Source: Prochilodus magdalenae
Lineage: Eukaryota > Chordata > Actinopteri > Characiformes > Prochilodontidae
Length of the DNA: 64,000 nucleotides
Direction: 5' to 3'
NCBI GenBank assembly: GCA_024036415.1
Contig: JAMWET010005075.1
Location: forward strand, 217,501-281,500
Numbering within the stretch: position 1 is the first letter of the stretch; every line of letters starts with the position of its first letter. The notes under the pieces are model-generated. The model saw only the letters and a program-made list of their open reading frames with translations, did no database searches and was not told where the DNA came from. This document shows positions 22,423-30,806 of the stretch, piece by piece. Both the position numbers and the translations under genes were made by a program.

Positions 22423-23206
22423 TCTATCTTCCTGTATAAACCAAGCCAAGACACATACCACCATTACATCATATTCTTATAAGTGGGCTCGATTGAAAGA
22501 GAGATGAGCGCTGGATGCCAGTAAGAGGTAATAACAGAGTTAGAACACAGTTTTCTCCATTTTACAGAGTTTAAAGTCCTAATCAAAGATTTGTGTGACT
22601 CAGTTGTGGAAAAGAAAAAAGAAACTATATAAAGAACAAAAAAAAGTTAGGGGAAAGTAAAACCTCAAAGATAAAAAGGAAACAAGAAAAGAAAAAACAG
22701 CCACTTAAAAAGTTCCCTCATTAGGAAACTGCCTCTGAACAAGCCATCATCCCTCCATTCAGGAAAGGGAGGGGGAGCGAGCCAATAGAAAGGACTAAGC
22801 AAAAGAATGGGGGAAAAAAAGAAAGGAAAGCTGCAGTGGCTCCTCATCCCTGAACTTCACAGACAAAGAGTTAGAGAAGGAGAAGGAGAAGGAGAAGAGG
22901 GAGTAAAGGCTTTATCTGAGTACTTGGGTCAAGCTGTGAGTAGAGGACAAGACTGAGGCACTGAGAAGCAAGGCTATATGCATGCAGGCAGGATGAAAGA
23001 GAGAGAGAGAGGGAGGGAGAGAGAGAGAGGAAGAGGAAGGGGGAATTAAAGTATGAAGCGGATTCAAAATTCATGGGAAAAGACGAGTGTATACAGTTTG
23101 TGTGTGTGTGTGTGTGTGTGTGCGTGTGTGGTGCCTTACTTGCGTGTGTGACGGCACAGAAAGGCCCAACCAGGGCACACAGCAGCAGCAGCAGCTCAAA
23201 CTTCAT
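8613..23206 (-). CDS. pdpn: Podoplanin, four-exon gene model
   Basis: Small type I membrane mucin of the cell surface; in mammals it binds CLEC-2 and, through its short basic tail, ERM proteins. The coding exons, in order, are 23206-23140, 11888-11478, 10753-10648 and 8619-8613. Junction phases agree (1/2, 1/2, 2/1 bases), every intron is GT..AG, and the protein is about 196 aa. It has a Leu-rich signal peptide (residues 1 to about 20), a Thr/Glu/Ala-rich extracellular part of about 140 residues suited to O-glycosylation, one membrane span ([21 protein letters not shown]), a basic RRM stop-transfer and a tail ending YSP. Mammalian podoplanin ends RKMSGRYSP, so the span, the basic anchor and the C-terminal YSP match that family. 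The ectodomain is longer than in the 162-aa human protein and lacks a clear PLAG repeat. The start is the ATG at 23206, with A at -3 and a signal peptide immediately after. An extra small or alternative exon cannot be excluded. Confidence 0.85.
9170..9740. repeat. Degenerate AT-rich tandem repeat
   Basis: Phrases such as 'ccatgtggttgtttgaact' recur near 9430, 9580 and 9700, and 'ctatttgattgtttg' words recur throughout. This suggests an old tandem array with unit length of about 130-150 bp. No coding content. Confidence 0.6.
10059..10383 (+). mobile_element. Solo LTR of a retrotransposon
   Basis: 325-bp block starting TGTAATG and ending CGTTACA (short inverted ends TGTAA/TTACA). It is flanked by the 4-bp direct repeat CAGT (10055-10058 and 10384-10387). 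Inside are a 'ctctttaagag' promoter-like word and AATAAA near 10313, which gives plus orientation. No internal region or second LTR is adjacent, so it is a solo LTR. The superfamily is not determined; gypsy or BEL are possible. Confidence 0.75.
10648..10753 (-). CDS. pdpn: pdpn exon 3 (transmembrane exon)
   Basis: Acceptor TTTACAG lies before 10753 and donor GTAAGT after 10648. The 106-bp exon enters with two bases completing a Gly codon and leaves with two bases of a Ser codon. It encodes a hydrophobic helix rich in Val and Ile, followed by RRMGQY. Podoplanin has the same arrangement: a single span, then a very short basic tail. Confidence 0.85.
10754..11477 (-). other. pdpn: pdpn intron 2
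   Basis: 724-bp GT..AG intron. No repeat or further exon was recognised. Confidence 0.7.
11478..11888 (-). CDS. pdpn: pdpn exon 2 (mucin-like ectodomain)
   Basis: Acceptor TTTCTTTAAG ends at 11889 and donor CCAG|GTATGA follows 11478. The 411 bp comprise 2 + 136 codons + 1. The translation is dominated by Thr, Glu, Ala and Val ([10 protein letters not shown] near the start, [13 protein letters not shown] and ESESEAPTG further on, VEVEEPG at the end). It has no Cys or hydrophobic stretch, as expected of an extended O-glycosylated stalk. Composition is unlike its AT-rich surroundings, and the opposite-strand open frames are shadows. Confidence 0.85.
12049..12690 (+). mobile_element. Tc1-derived non-autonomous element, copy C
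   Basis: 642 bp with TA on both sides (12047-12048 and 12691-12692) and ends 'cactcatcatgaaattgca' / 'tcttttgatgatgagtg'. It is the most informative copy. Near 12240-12310 the plus strand reads [19 protein letters not shown], equivalent to the Tc1 region around the first catalytic Asp. Near 12390-12540 it reads [20 protein letters not shown], then NLYNFRPRC, equivalent to the transposase C-terminus. The region holding the second and third catalytic residues is deleted between the two. Confidence 0.8.
13155..13445 (+). repeat. LTR-like fragment related to 14094-14623
   Basis: Begins TGTCATGCC and shares successive words with the LTR at 14094 ('atctcc.ggac.ccatt', 'gatgatgt.ac'). The phrase 'gtgaagtattgcctctctgtgcatac' recurs at 56200-56240. 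The 3' end is not recognised. Confidence 0.5.
14094..14623 (+). mobile_element. Probable solo LTR
   Basis: 530 bp starting TGTCACGCC and ending GCCTGACA. A near 5-bp flank duplication is present (CTGAC left, CTGAT right). AATAAA near 14565 sits shortly before the end, giving plus orientation, antisense to pdpn. The 94-codon open frame inside (14281-14565) has no family resemblance. Confidence 0.6.
14934..15036 (-). mobile_element. SINE1, 3' half (interrupted copy)
   Basis: Tail and body of the tRNA-derived SINE best seen at 42893-43077 ('tttagctgacac', 'caggtaggccagtgtag', 'gaggagtctgccccaagg'-like). The other half resumes at about 15572 after an insertion. Confidence 0.65.
15037..15571. repeat. 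Insertion inside SINE1: repeat plus (CA)n tract
   Basis: Begins 'aatcaagctttatttgccaag' and 'acatacaaggaatctgtctt', a phrase that recurs at about 46836-46860. It then runs into about 415 bp of CA-rich simple sequence (15126-15540) with interspersed GTACACAAACAC units. It separates the two SINE1 halves, so it arrived or expanded after the SINE. Confidence 0.65.
15572..15680 (-). mobile_element. SINE1, 5' (tRNA-like) half of interrupted copy
   Basis: Continues with 'agcatagtcaccc.gggcgggaattgaaccc', the reverse complement of a B-box-like region, then a degraded A-box region near 15665. Matches 43000-43077. Confidence 0.6.
15681..17260. other. Intronic stretch, no gene seen
   Basis: Mixed-composition DNA within pdpn intron 1. 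The block 16000-16270 is less repeat-like and has open frames on both strands (61 and 77 codons). No family is recognised and no splice sites frame them. Confidence 0.4.
17262..17700. repeat. Cluster of simple repeats: (TG)n, (CA)n, (CT)n, (TA)n
   Basis: (TG)n at 17262-17312, (CA)n at 17416-17476, (CT)n at 17521-17567, (TA)n at 17568-17591 and TATG/(TA)n at 17628-17701 lie within 440 bp. All long open frames here are low-complexity artefacts. Confidence 0.9.
18035..18515. repeat. Purine-rich (GA-type) tract
   Basis: About 480 bp in which the plus strand is almost all A and G (AAAGAGAGG-like words, ATAGAG units). The 176-codon Ser/Leu/Phe-rich minus frame is an artefact of this. Confidence 0.85.
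18548..18945. repeat. (TG)n tracts
   Basis: TG repeats at 18548-18568, 18617-18652 and 18852-18943, separated by unique sequence. Confidence 0.9.
19900..20265 (+). repeat. Dispersed repeat R1, copy 1
   Basis: About 360 bp shared with 23755-24200. Common words include 'agtaacagtactaaagtatt', 'aacaggagcatgatttatta', 'gaagagactctagtgtctct' and 'ctgattggtgggctt'. The type is unknown; no coding content was seen. Confidence 0.7.
20266..22150. other. Intronic stretch, no gene seen
   Basis: Contains a (GA)n tract at 20847-20890. A word at about 21530-21555 ('gcaaaagtttaggcgcccc') resembles a Tc1-type terminal repeat also seen at 52430-52460. No exon is supported. Confidence 0.4.
22154..23040. repeat. 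GA-rich tracts
   Basis: (GA)n at 22154-22206, 22393-22423 and 22995-23030, within purine-rich surroundings upstream of pdpn exon 1. No gene. Confidence 0.8.
23098..23131. repeat. (TG)n tract beside pdpn exon 1 donor
   Basis: On the pdpn (minus) strand this is (CA)n, starting about 8 bases after the GTAAGG donor. See the finding on possible splicing effects. Confidence 0.9.
23140..23206 (-). CDS. pdpn: pdpn exon 1 (signal peptide)
   Basis: ATG at 23206 in a good context (ACG before ATG). It starts [14 protein letters not shown] and continues PFCAVTHA. This is a charged start, a Leu-rich core and small residues at a cleavage site near THA. The exon ends A|GTAAGG at 23140, leaving one base that pairs with the two bases opening exon 2. 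Confidence 0.85.
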
Positions 23207-23480
23207 CGTGTCTTCAGTCTTCTGAATGGAAGTGAATGTCAGGGAAAGCTCAGGGCTCCTTCACTCAGCTGGAGTCGGTCCAATAGGTTCAGTCTACCTC
23301 ACGCTCACTCTTAACTACTCACACCCCGGCAGCAGAACCGAGAGAGGCGTCAGATCAGCAGCAGCACACACAGGTCTGTGAGGCACTGCAAAAGAAAGCT
23401 CAAGAGAGGGACAGAGAGAGAGACAGAGTGTGTGTGTGTGTGTTTAGAGGAGGGAAAGGGGGGTTGGGCACACGTGTTAA
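23207..23480 (-). promoter_or_regulatory. pdpn: Putative pdpn 5' UTR and promoter
   Basis: Sequence upstream of the pdpn start. It contains no canonical TATA box close to the ATG. It is followed further upstream by a TG tract (23428-23443) and CT tract (23526-23562). The transcription start cannot be placed from sequence alone. Confidence 0.35.
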
Positions 23481-23754
23481 GTGGTCCTGCCCCTTGTGCC
23501 TTCTTTACCTCAGTATGTTAGGGAGTCTCTCTCTCCCTCTCCCTCTCTCTCTCTCTCTCACTCCCCCTCTATACGTATTGAATGAATAGGCTGAGTCACC
23601 AGGACTGAGTAACAAGTTGCACAACTAGATTAACTTTTAATAAACAAACACACAAACATATACAGATATGAAGATACGTATCTACTTGTTGGTAACAGAC
23701 CTGAGAGTACATAAAGTTGCTGAAGTAGCCCAGAGCTGCAAACCAACTTCTAAT

Positions 23755-24200
23755 AAAACTAAGACCAATTAAATCCACTTGTAGAGTTAAAGTATAGAGA
23801 CCCAAGCTAAACTCTTCCACTAGAGTAACAGTACTAAAGTATTTACCTTCAGATGTACTGAAGTATGGAGAGTAACAGTACTAAAGTAGTTACCTTCAGA
23901 TGTACTGAAGTATGGAGAGTAACAGGAGCATGATTTATTATGGCTCTAATGACGCAATATCATTACTGTATCATTACAGGACTCTTAATCAGCTCAGTGT
24001 AGGTGAAGAGACTCTAGTGTCTCTCAGTCCACCAGTCTTTAATAGAAGCTCATTCAATAATCTGACACTGATGTCTACTCACATTACAGAACACTGAAGG
24101 AGAACAGTCTCCATTAGCTAGAACCAAGCTCTGTCCTACAGCTCAAAACAAGCTCAAAGTGCACCCTGATTGGTGGGCTTACTTCACGCTTCTTTGATTT
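23755..24200 (+). repeat. Dispersed repeat R1, copy 2
   Basis: Matches 19900-20265. It additionally has an internal tandem duplication of about 60 bp (the 'agtaacagtactaaagta' unit at about 23825-23885 and again to 23925). Confidence 0.7.
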
Positions 24201-24520
24201 TCACACTTTACATTTGTATGCCCACATAAACCCAACAGAAGAGCGGCCTCTGCATAATGTAGTGGAGTAAACAGTAAGGACAAGATATTTCATATTTTAA
24301 TCCTCCTTAAAATAATAGTTGAACATTTTTAGCACACACATTTTTAGCCTGCAAAATCCAGATACCCACAACAATGAGCATGATACAGTCAATCATATAC
24401 ATCATATCTATAATCAGATTATGTTACTCTAAAGTAAAAACTGTAATATAATTTAATGTAGTAGAAATGTACTTTAATATCAGTAAGAACTTTTAAAGCA
24501 CATTGTGTGTATATATATAT

Positions 24521-24762
24521 CGTCCAAAGAAAAACATGTATCTCCATTTTTGTTGATTTTTACTTTTATGCCTCATTTGATCACATGAGCTGCTGTTTAC
24601 ACTGTGTGGGAATTTCATGAAGAATGGACCAACAGAAATGGCCCAAAACAGCTTGGAAAGATGTCTGGTTCCATTGACTTCCATTCAAATTAAAAGAGGT
24701 TTTGGCCTCTCCTGTAAAGTTGCCATTTTGGAGATACATGTTTTTTTTGGACAGCGACGATA
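24521..24762. mobile_element. Palindromic MITE copy
   Basis: About 242 bp with ends 'cgtccaaagaaaaacatgta' and 'ttttggacagcgacga' in inverted orientation, flanked by TA-rich sequence. The left end has lost a few bases of the 'cgctgtcc' word. The interior is nearly identical to 27161-27397. Confidence 0.8.
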
Positions 24763-25480
24763 TATAAAATACACTTTCAGCACATTAATCATCAAATTAA
24801 TTTTACTTCAGTATACTTATTATCTCCCGGGAAACAGAGTGTTTCAAATTGTATGATTCGTTGGAAAAGCAATACCACTAATATACTAATACCGCTTCAT
24901 AATGGACGTTATTATGTTTAGAATAGAATGAGGTTAAAATCCTCCCTTGACCTTAAATCTCATCAGTAACCATGAGACATTTCAGACATACTGATAAAAT
25001 GAAAGATGACCTCAGTTCACTATACCATTTCAGCATCATGATATCTCAAATATGAAGCATGATTAGTATGATCTCACTGGCCAGAATACCTTTCTGCAGG
25101 ACGACTTTTACATGTTACAGCACTTAACTGCCAGACGAAGGTACCGCTGGGTGGGTGTGTAGTATTTAGGCTGGTGTTAATCGTTTGTAAGGAGCACCTT
25201 AACCGGAACGACAGTGCCATCTAGAGACCACACGATGGTAAATGCATTCAGTTTGGTTTTACACACAGTCATGTACTTATCAAGTTATCAAACAGATAAG
25301 CTCAAAAAAGAAACTGCAAAATGAATCCCCCTAATTAATCTGGGTAAATGAATCTGGGCCTCACGCAGCAGTACGTTTATTAATAAGACAATACTAATAC
25401 ATTTTAAATGTAGATTTTTATAAACAGTTTTAAATGGAACTGATGGTGATGTCTCACGGACACTTCAGGCAACAACTAAT
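24763..25480. other. Intergenic stretch, no gene seen
   Basis: No coding or repeat family assigned. Confidence 0.4.
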
Positions 25481-25487
25481 TAAACGC

Positions 25488-25655
25488 GCCGTGGATAGGG
25501 CTGCCCTGCTCCGGGTAAGTGTGCTCACAGCCCCCTAGTGTGTGCGTTTACTAGTGAGTGTGTATGTGGGTGTTTCTCTTCACGGATGGGTTAAATGCGG
25601 AAGACAAATTCCTCTGTGTGAAAATCACAGTTGGCATCTTAATCTTAATCTTAAA
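25488..25655 (+). mobile_element. SINE2, 3' part
   Basis: Shares 'gccgtggatagggctgccc', 'gggtaagtgtgctcacagc' and 'tggatgggttaaatgc'-like words with the copy at 41934-42190. It ends in a 'cttaatcttaatctta' tandem tail, as expected at a SINE 3' end. The tRNA-like head is missing. Confidence 0.6.
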
Positions 25656-25897
25656 CAGCCACAGAGAAAACAGCAGTCTAACTAAAGCACAGGCAGCACA
25701 CACCATGTTTCACTTTGATTGTTTTACGGTCACCTAAAGCTGCGGTCCGGTGGGTGCTGGACAGTGCTGTAACAGCCACTAGGATACACATGTGCCTCTA
25801 TCTGGGCATGTGCATCAGTATGTGTCTATATCTCTGTAGACTGCTAAAAGGGTTTTATGTGCAGGATTGGCTATTGTGTCAAACAGAGGTGGGTGGG

Positions 25898-25899
25898 AG

Positions 25900-25942
<43 letters not shown>
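25898..25942. repeat. (CA)n tract
   Basis: About 45 bp of pure CA. Confidence 0.9.
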
Positions 25943-25944
<2 letters not shown>

Positions 25945-27160
25945 AAAGCCCATTAGTCACAGCATGACAGCACAGCTCAATGCTAGTGTTATTCAGATGA
26001 AGTGTTCATGGGCCATCACCTCATTTCCTTATTCACCCAGGACCACTTAAATCCATCAGACAGACAGATGGAGAGGGGGAGCAGAGAATGGCTTTGTGAC
26101 TAGGTCCTTTCTCGATGCACTTTCTGTCTGTTCTGTTTACTAAATAAACTCTACTGAATTAGTTCAGATTACAGAAACCTGTTTAATAAACAACCACCTA
26201 TTCAGACTGTAGAAATTTACAGTCATTTTACAGATTATTTATTAATTAATACATTAATAAGCTAAACACATGCAGTATCTTCCTTTATATTATCATTTAT
26301 AGGGTGTTTTTAATTAGATGGAGGCTGTCCCAAAGCTAAACACTTATCATGAAAAAGATATATGAAATATTAAATACTTAAGACATTTTCTTTTAAAGTG
26401 AAGCTGGTTTTATGTTGATCTATCTTGAGATATTTAAGTTGAGCTGAAATATCTCATATTCAATATTATAAATAAATAATATTTAATATCTAGTACATTT
26501 AATAAAAACTGTCCCACATAATATTGACATTTTATAGACTCTCCTGCATTTTAGAGCAAGAAAATTAGGCTGCCTTTAGCTGTTTATTAGACAATACAGT
26601 TATGGATATAAAAATAACCAATTTAAAACTTATTAAAATATGAGAATTATCTGATATGCATGTCTATATGTTGTTTTCCAAAACACCAAATATTACATAA
26701 TAACATTTACGATAAACTAGACTTCTCATCAATATATTAAACATTAAAGATCTGCAGAGAGGTTGGTTTGGACTATACCAAATTAAGTCAATGCCAACTT
26801 CAACATGACATAACACGAGGCAGTGTAACAATATCCTTTTGGAACAAAGTTCTCCTAGATCTATTAATGTTACTAACAGAAAAGAGAATCTATTTTACTT
26901 ATAAGAGAGTCGGATAATGTAAGATTAGGTAACTACTGATCTTGTAACCTTGGTTACCGCCTGAACAGTAAACATACATACAAGGATATTGCATCTAATA
27001 CCTTTGCCTAATCCCGCTGTGTTACAGGGAGATTATACTGAGTCATGAACTTCTCACAGGTGAAAAGAAAACCATTAGAATTAAACGGTATGTATAATAC
27101 ACATATAATATTGTTATGGTAACAGTATTCCAAAATAATAGCTCAGGGTAAAATAACATA
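25943..27160. other. AT-rich intergenic stretch, no gene seen
   Basis: Strongly AT-rich with dense stop codons in all frames. No repeat family assigned. Confidence 0.45.
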
Positions 27161-27397
27161 TCGTCGCTGTCCAAAGAAAAACATGTATCTCCATTTTTGT
27201 TGATTTTTACTTTTATGCCTCATTTGATCACGTGAGCTGCTGTTTACACTGTGTGGAAATTTCATGAAGAATGGACCAACAGAAATGGCCCAGAATGGCT
27301 TGGAAAGACGTTTGGTTCCATTGACATCCATTCATATGAAATGAGGTTTTTGGCCTCTTCTGTAAAGTTGCCATTTTGGAGATACATGTTTTTCTTG
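27161..27397. mobile_element. Palindromic MITE copy, right end truncated
   Basis: Starts 'tcgtcgctgtccaaagaaaa', ends 'gagatacatgtttttctt' and then departs from the family before the final 'ggacagcgacga'. The interior is close to that at 24521-24762, including the minus-strand frame PFFMKFPHSVNSS that is shared only because the DNA is shared. Confidence 0.8.
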
Positions 27398-27714
27398 ATG
27401 CAAGTAAATTTCTATATACTGTATAATATGTTATATTTTTCCAAATAACATTTGGTCAATTCTTTACTTACTTTACATTATGTAAAGCCTTATATGATAT
27501 CTAGAGGTTCCTTCTGCTTTTGTGATTAAAACTTTTTCTCTGAATGTTAAATCTCCCAAAAGCCACTGGTTCCATGTTTATTTTGGAATAGTAGGCTTAT
27601 ATTACATAGGGTCTCTCATTGGTCGACATTATTCCTAGATATGAAATGTAAATTGCAATATGAAGAGCCAGAGCACTTCTTTTTTTGCTATGAATTCAGA
27701 TTTATTTAAATTAA

Positions 27715-28450
27715 TTTACATTTACATTTAAGGTATTTAGCAGACGTTCTTATCCAGAGCGACTTACAACCGTGCTTAGTGTTCTGTTGGATAATCTTCC
27801 AGCTAGTAGGAAGTTTAAAGCCTAAAACTCACCATGAGCTCAGACACTGCCCGAACAGGGGCCAGTGCTGGTACCTAGAGATTAATACACAGACATAGAG
27901 CAAATAAACCATATAGAGGAGAAAAGGTCATTATAAGTGCAACACAATAAACACAATTTACACCTCTACTAGAGCTCACTCACTTAAGTGCATTACGAAG
28001 AGATGGGTCTTCAGTCTGCATTTGAAGACCATGAGAGACTCCGCTGTTCTGACGCTCAGTGGGAGTTCATTCCACCATCTGGGAGCCAGGACAGAGAAGA
28101 GTCTGGACGCTTGTCTTCCATGTGTCCTCAGGGATGGTGGTTCGAGATGAGCTGTACCTGGAGCACGAAGGGCTCGAGATACAGCTCGACACTTTACCAT
28201 TGCCATAAGGTAGGGAGGCGCTGGTCCATTCTTGGCTTTGTAGGCCAGCATCAGAGTTTTAAATCTGATGCAGGCAACAACAGGAAGCCGATAAAGGGAG
28301 CGCAGCAGTGGAGTGACGTGGGTGAACTTTGGAAGATTGAAGATGAGATGGGCTGCAGCGTTCTGGATCAGTTGCAAGGGCCTGATGGCCCGCAGAGGAA
28401 GACCAGCCAGGAGCGAGTTGCAGTAGTCTTCAGCAGTGCACCACATGCCC
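27715..28450 (-). pseudogene. L2-type LINE, 3' end (reverse transcriptase C-terminus plus tail)
   Basis: The minus strand at 28446-27976 reads through the last part of a non-LTR reverse transcriptase: DYCNSLLAGLPLRAIRPLQL, then AAHLIFNLPKFTHVTPLL, a Lys/Arg-rich middle, LAPRWWNELPLSVRTAESL, and KTHLF near the stop. This order is typical of L2/CR1-clade LINEs. The catalytic YXDD region and the endonuclease are absent, so it is a 5'-truncated copy. Downstream, 27960-27715 is the 3' UTR and ends in the 'gtcgctctggataag' tail followed by ATGTAA-type repeats. It is not autonomous. Confidence 0.85.
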
Positions 28451-28749
28451 TTGAGAATTCATTAATAACTGCAGGAAGTGAGATCACATCCTTCCGTGAT
28501 GAAAAGTTAGATCTGAAGTAAATGTGTATGAAAATCAGTGTGTAACATTAAAACCTGTCACGACCGGAACAACTTTTTGCACATATTAGTAAAATTAACT
28601 TTTTAACACCCCCGTCTAAGCACGTTATAATGACTGTCTACGTGATATTAAGTACACATAATTAAATGTATAATATGTATGTTAATTGTGGAGCACAATC
28701 TTGTACTGGAAATGAACTCAAAGCATAAAATGTGCTGTATCTTTTGCGC

Positions 28750-28758
28750 AGGACGCAC

Positions 28759-28789
<31 letters not shown>

Positions 28790-28790
28790 T
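28750..28790. repeat. (TTTA)n tract
   Basis: About nine TTTA units. Confidence 0.9.
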
Positions 28791-29674
28791 GTGTTCTGTT
28801 CAGCATATAAAGAGTACTGGGGTAATACAATTAGGCAATTAGATGTGTGTGTTTTTTTTTATTTAGGCTGTTTTTTCAATCAACAGATCAAAAGTACCAA
28901 TACTGTTCTATATGACTGTATATCTTTTTTTCAAGTTTCAAGTTTATTTGTTTTATTAATTCTCAGGTTATTACTCTAAAGCAGGCCTGCATTAATATTC
29001 ATACCAACTAGAAATACTAAATAAAAGACATATATTAATATATCTAATATATTAAACACCGAAAATCTGAGAGAGGGAGGATATCTGTACAGTATATATA
29101 CAGGATATATGTATATGCTGACCGTAGCTTTCTTTGTTGTCGTTTATTGTTATTTATATGGTGTCATTGTTCATTTTTAAAGATAACCATTTTCATAAAC
29201 AGTTTCATTCAGTCCCATTGCAGCAGGTGTATAAATGAAGCATCTAGCCATGCGGTCCTTTGCATCTGTGGGTTGGGTTGTTCTAAACTTCCTCCCTCTT
29301 AGATACTTCATGATCAGTCGTGAGGAATTGTAGGAACCAAAGCAACTTAATCAAGAAGTGGCAGCTGCATAATGTGGGGTCACCGAGTGCTGAGGTGCAT
29401 AGTGTGCAGAAGTGGCCAACACTCTGATAACTCATTAACTGCTTACACCTCCTCGGGCGTTAACATCAGCACAAAAACTGCGCGCCGGGAGCTTCATAGC
29501 ATGGGCTTCCACAGCTGAGCAGCTGCATTCAAGCCTTACATCACCAAGCAGAACTGCAATTCAGGTCCCCTCATTCAACATTACTGTCTGACCTCTCAAA
29601 GGGTCTTCTGGATGAATGTTCAAATATTCCCATAGACACACTTCAAACATATATATGCTTTGATTTAATATTGA
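28791..29674. other. Intergenic stretch, no gene seen
   Basis: No coding or repeat family assigned. One 62-codon frame (28791-28979) is not supported. Confidence 0.4.
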
Positions 29675-29677
29675 TTT

Positions 29678-29820
<143 letters not shown>

Positions 29821-29860
29821 ACATCAACGCCTAATATTTAGATTTTATTCTAATACTATT

Positions 29861-29887
29861 TTTGCAAGTATATATATATATATGTAT

Positions 29888-29920
<33 letters not shown>

Positions 29921-29932
29921 CTTGCAAAAATC
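29861..29932. repeat. Inverted repeat around a TA tract
   Basis: 'tttttgcaagtatatata' on the left is mirrored by 'tatatacttgcaaaaa' on the right, with only TA/TGTA sequence between. It could form a 72-bp hairpin. Confidence 0.8.
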
Positions 29933-29999
29933 GTGTATATATATACATATATATATACATATATATATATATACATCAACGTGTAATTAAAAACATGGA

Positions 30000-30175
30000 T
30001 TTCTATTTTATTTGCATGCATCGTTTGAATACAGCAGCTGCTGTTTACACTGTGTGAAATATTTATGATGCATGGACCAACAGAAATGGCCCAAAGGTGC
30101 TTGGTCACAAGTCTGACTCCACTGACTTCCATTAATCCATTTTGGAGATACTTTACTTTGGACAGTGACAGTACA
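30000..30175. mobile_element. Palindromic MITE, degraded copy
   Basis: Shares 'cagctgctgtttacactgtg', 'atggaccaacagaaatggcc' and 'ttggacagtgac' with the family. The left arm is missing. Confidence 0.65.
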
Positions 30176-30539
30176 TTACTACAGATGATCAGGCACATTG
30201 CTGGGACACAGGAACCCTTGTTCTGTCTCTCTGAGGCTGCAGTATTGGGAGAGGTGTGGATGGCTTGTGTCAGAACACTCGTTCGCCTCACTGCCTTATT
30301 CTTATTTCTCCTGCGGGCTTCAACAACAGCTGGCCTCAAACATGCTCCCTAACTGCAGTTCAGACCCTAGCAGTGTAGACGCCGTCACCGGAATTCAGAG
30401 TGTGTCAGCATGTGGCCTGCAGCAGGGTATATCACAGAGATAGCTCCGACTGCATGCTGGAATATCTAGTCGGAAAAGCATGCAGTGGCGACTGGTCTTA
30501 ATACTGATAATACTGGTCATAATTACCGTTTCTTTTTAG

Positions 30540-30665
30540 TGAATATTCATGATGGACATGCCAATAGAATTGGTCCAAAACTGTTTAGAAAAAAAATCAT
30601 GTCAGCCTCCAGTGGAAGTTAATCTGTTTTATGCTCATTTCCATTTTGAAGGTTTTTAGGGTGGA
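30540..30665. repeat. Weak MITE-family relic
   Basis: Words such as 'atgatggacatgccaatag' and 'ggtccaaaactgtttag' recall the MITE interior, but divergence is high. Confidence 0.4.
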
Positions 30666-30760
30666 CTGCATAATTCCATGAGTGCTATTTGATGTCTTTA
30701 CAGTTATTGTAAAGAGAAGCATTAAGCTTAAATGTAAAAGGAAGGACCCCTCTATGAGTA

Positions 30761-30802
<42 letters not shown>

Positions 30803-30806
30803 CACA

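Larger units (their letters stand above)
11889..23139 (-). other. pdpn: pdpn intron 1
   Basis: 11.25-kb GT..AG intron carrying most of the repeats between 12 and 23 kb listed separately. Stretches 15680-17260 and 20260-22150 contain no recognised repeat longer than a short microsatellite and no supported exon. Confidence 0.7.

Noticed and set aside
27988..28521. 177-codon plus-strand frame
   Set aside because: Shadow of the L2 reverse-transcriptase frame on the minus strand.
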